From: Paramacrobiotus metropolitanus
Taxonomy: Eukaryota; Tardigrada; Eutardigrada; Parachela; Macrobiotidae
Direction of reading: 5' to 3'
Assembly: GCF_019649055.1 (NCBI RefSeq)
Contig: NW_026570295.1
Coordinates: 248,001-312,000 of the forward strand
Length of the DNA stretch: 64,000 bases
Part shown: piece by piece, positions 62,459 to 64,000 of the stretch
Layout of the letters: every line of letters begins with the position of its first letter
How positions within the stretch are numbered: the first letter of the stretch is position 1
Notes under the pieces: model-generated
What the model was told of the DNA's origin: nothing
The model's database searches: none
What the model saw: the letters and a program-made list of their open reading frames with translations, nothing else
Position numbers and translations under genes: made by a program

Positions 62459-64000
62459 TGTTCCACATATATTTCCGATCACCGTTAAACCCCAGATGTT
62501 TTATGTTTTGTGGAGATTTAACAAAAGCGTGCGAAAAACCTTTTACAACGTATGAACATATTTTGTTCCCAACAGACATGCATCCTATTCTGCTCATAAT
62601 ATTCTGTAAATATTTCATATTTTGTTATAACTGAGTCCATACCGAGAATTGTTTTTACTGTTAGTAAACGCAATAAATTTACAGTCAAGCAAGATATTAT
62701 TCATGAAGATTCTTGTATTTAAACTTCGCCTTAACTCTAATTCCATTAGCTGGAAAAAAAAGGACGCTATTTAGAATTTCTGGAAATCTAGAGTTTCTAT
62801 AAAACGTAGCGTTATTGCAAGGGCTTCAAAGAAGCTTCACGTAACTTTCGCTATCCATTCGGGAAAATTAAGCTCAGAGATTATCAGGCCGACTGCACTT
62901 TACTTGAAAGAAAGAATAATATTTATCAGATACGCAAAATCCTTGGCCATCGGGGAAACGTTTAAGAGAGATATACATACTTGGTAAAGGGATGGCTTAG
63001 AAAATAATTTTGTGTACTGGTATTGTGTAGCGTGGCAAGCATGTTGGCTCGTCGTTTCAATTTGGAAAGACACTGGTCTACAATGCAATAAAACCGGGGG
63101 AAATTTAATCCGTCCAGGTGCGCGTTTAATCAGCGGACAACGATGCAGATTAAAAGGTCGTTGCTGTATGGGTTTGATTGAATAAACCCAGATGACGAAT
63201 CCGGCGCAGCAATCGTGCATCTTCGCGAAGTCACATGACCATGGCACGGCGGGCAGATAAAATATGCACAGGCAGTATTCCGATTCAGCATTGATACAGT
63301 ATGCTACTTAATTATCCTAGGGCGGCTGTTGCAAACCGCGCGCTTTGGCATTTAACTTTGCTCAAAACATCTACAGCTTATTTACTTGGAAGCTGCTACC
63401 TCCTGACCGATTTTTATTTCCGCTAAGCGTAAGACTTCCAGGTAAAGTATCCAGTCCATGCGAAAGCATTGTGTGATTTAAAAACATCCGCTAAATTATT
63501 GGCACAAATGTGGTATGCTTCGCGTGCCCATTTTAATATTTTATCAGCCGACTCGCCCTTTAGAGCATGTCTCCTACGCAAATAATTCACGTATAACATC
63601 AATATTTACGAATGTCGCCGGTATTTGTAATACGCAGTTTCAGATATTATGTATTATAAAATAACCACCATTCCGCAGTTCCAGATACACCGCAGTGCTA
63701 TGCAATTTTAATTGATTATGTTTCTAACTTTAGTTGTTTTCGTGATACCAGTTTGCACGGTTTCTGAATTATGGCTGAATTAAGTTAATTACATACGGTA
63801 CCGTGGTGTTTCGCAAGAGTTAACAAAACATGCAGATAACAGCCTGAATTTGCATAAAATTTTATTTCACTTTTGGATGAAATTAGTCATAACACCTAAA
63901 AACCGTACAAGCAAATATGCGATCGCGATGGTAGAAACAAATACGAATCCTATGGAGATAGCCCACAAAAAAAAATTATGCAACTGCGATGGACAAACAC
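62459..64000. other. right flank after GC3
   Basis: This holds the GC3 3' UTR with an AATAAA at 62672-62677, then 1.3 kb with no recognisable gene. A minus-strand frame at 62900-63247 has no family resemblance. Confidence 0.55.
62672..62677 (+). promoter_or_regulatory. possible poly(A) signal of GC3
   Basis: AATAAA lies 214 nt after the GC3 stop codon. Position and match only. Confidence 0.5.

Noticed and set aside
62900-63247. 115-codon minus-strand frame in the right flank
   Set aside because: No domain, no codon-bias impression and no neighbours on that strand; length is compatible with chance.
1-64000. tRNA or rRNA genes, CRISPR arrays, bacterial operons
   Set aside because: No cloverleaf, rRNA signature or regularly spaced repeats were seen; the region is spliced eukaryotic DNA.

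Overview
The window is nuclear DNA of an intron-rich, fairly compact animal genome. Genes carry many short GT-AG introns, AT-rich spacers and palindromic non-autonomous transposons. The gene set (MFSD1-like carrier, ionotropic glutamate receptors, FTSJ3, receptor guanylyl cyclases) is that of a bilaterian invertebrate. A tardigrade or similar small ecdysozoan would fit the gene density and lineage-specific receptor expansions, but nothing in the sequence proves the phylum.

Layout. On the minus strand: the start of an MFSD1-like major facilitator carrier (241-1460, probably running off the left edge), then five complete ionotropic glutamate receptor (iGluR) genes head to tail (A 2556-7759, B 9524-13308, C 14098-18747, D 19381-24749, E 26396-31954), then FTSJ3, the pre-rRNA 2'-O-methyltransferase (33107-38083). 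On the plus strand, diverging from FTSJ3 across a 2.7 kb spacer: three tandem receptor guanylyl cyclases (GC1 40780-46933, GC2 47858-54008, GC3 55301-62458). I rebuilt every exon by hand from paralogue comparison, splice sites and codon phase. All reading frames close except GC2, which has a one-base frame break in exon 4.

Biology. The iGluRs have signal peptide, amino-terminal domain (ATD), S1, M1, pore loop with QQG, M3, S2 and M4. All keep the ligand-binding arginine but lack the S2 acidic residue that holds the alpha-amino group of glutamate, so their ligand may be unusual. The guanylyl cyclases keep all the catalytic residues I can identify and the guanine-specifying Glu and Cys, but have a shortened kinase-homology domain and an FSDLPGFV loop. 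Both arrays encode cell-surface receptors whose ectodomains share the periplasmic-binding-protein type I fold. The locus therefore looks like an expanding receptor or chemosensory cluster split by one housekeeping gene.

Mobile and repeat DNA is mostly intronic: a 677 bp palindromic TTAA-flanked element in gene A, a diverged 477 bp relative in GC2, foldback elements in gene C, a 42 bp tandem duplication in gene D and an AT-rich palindromic repeat in gene E. Coordinates were read by eye; splice sites supported only by homology and phase would need RNA evidence.
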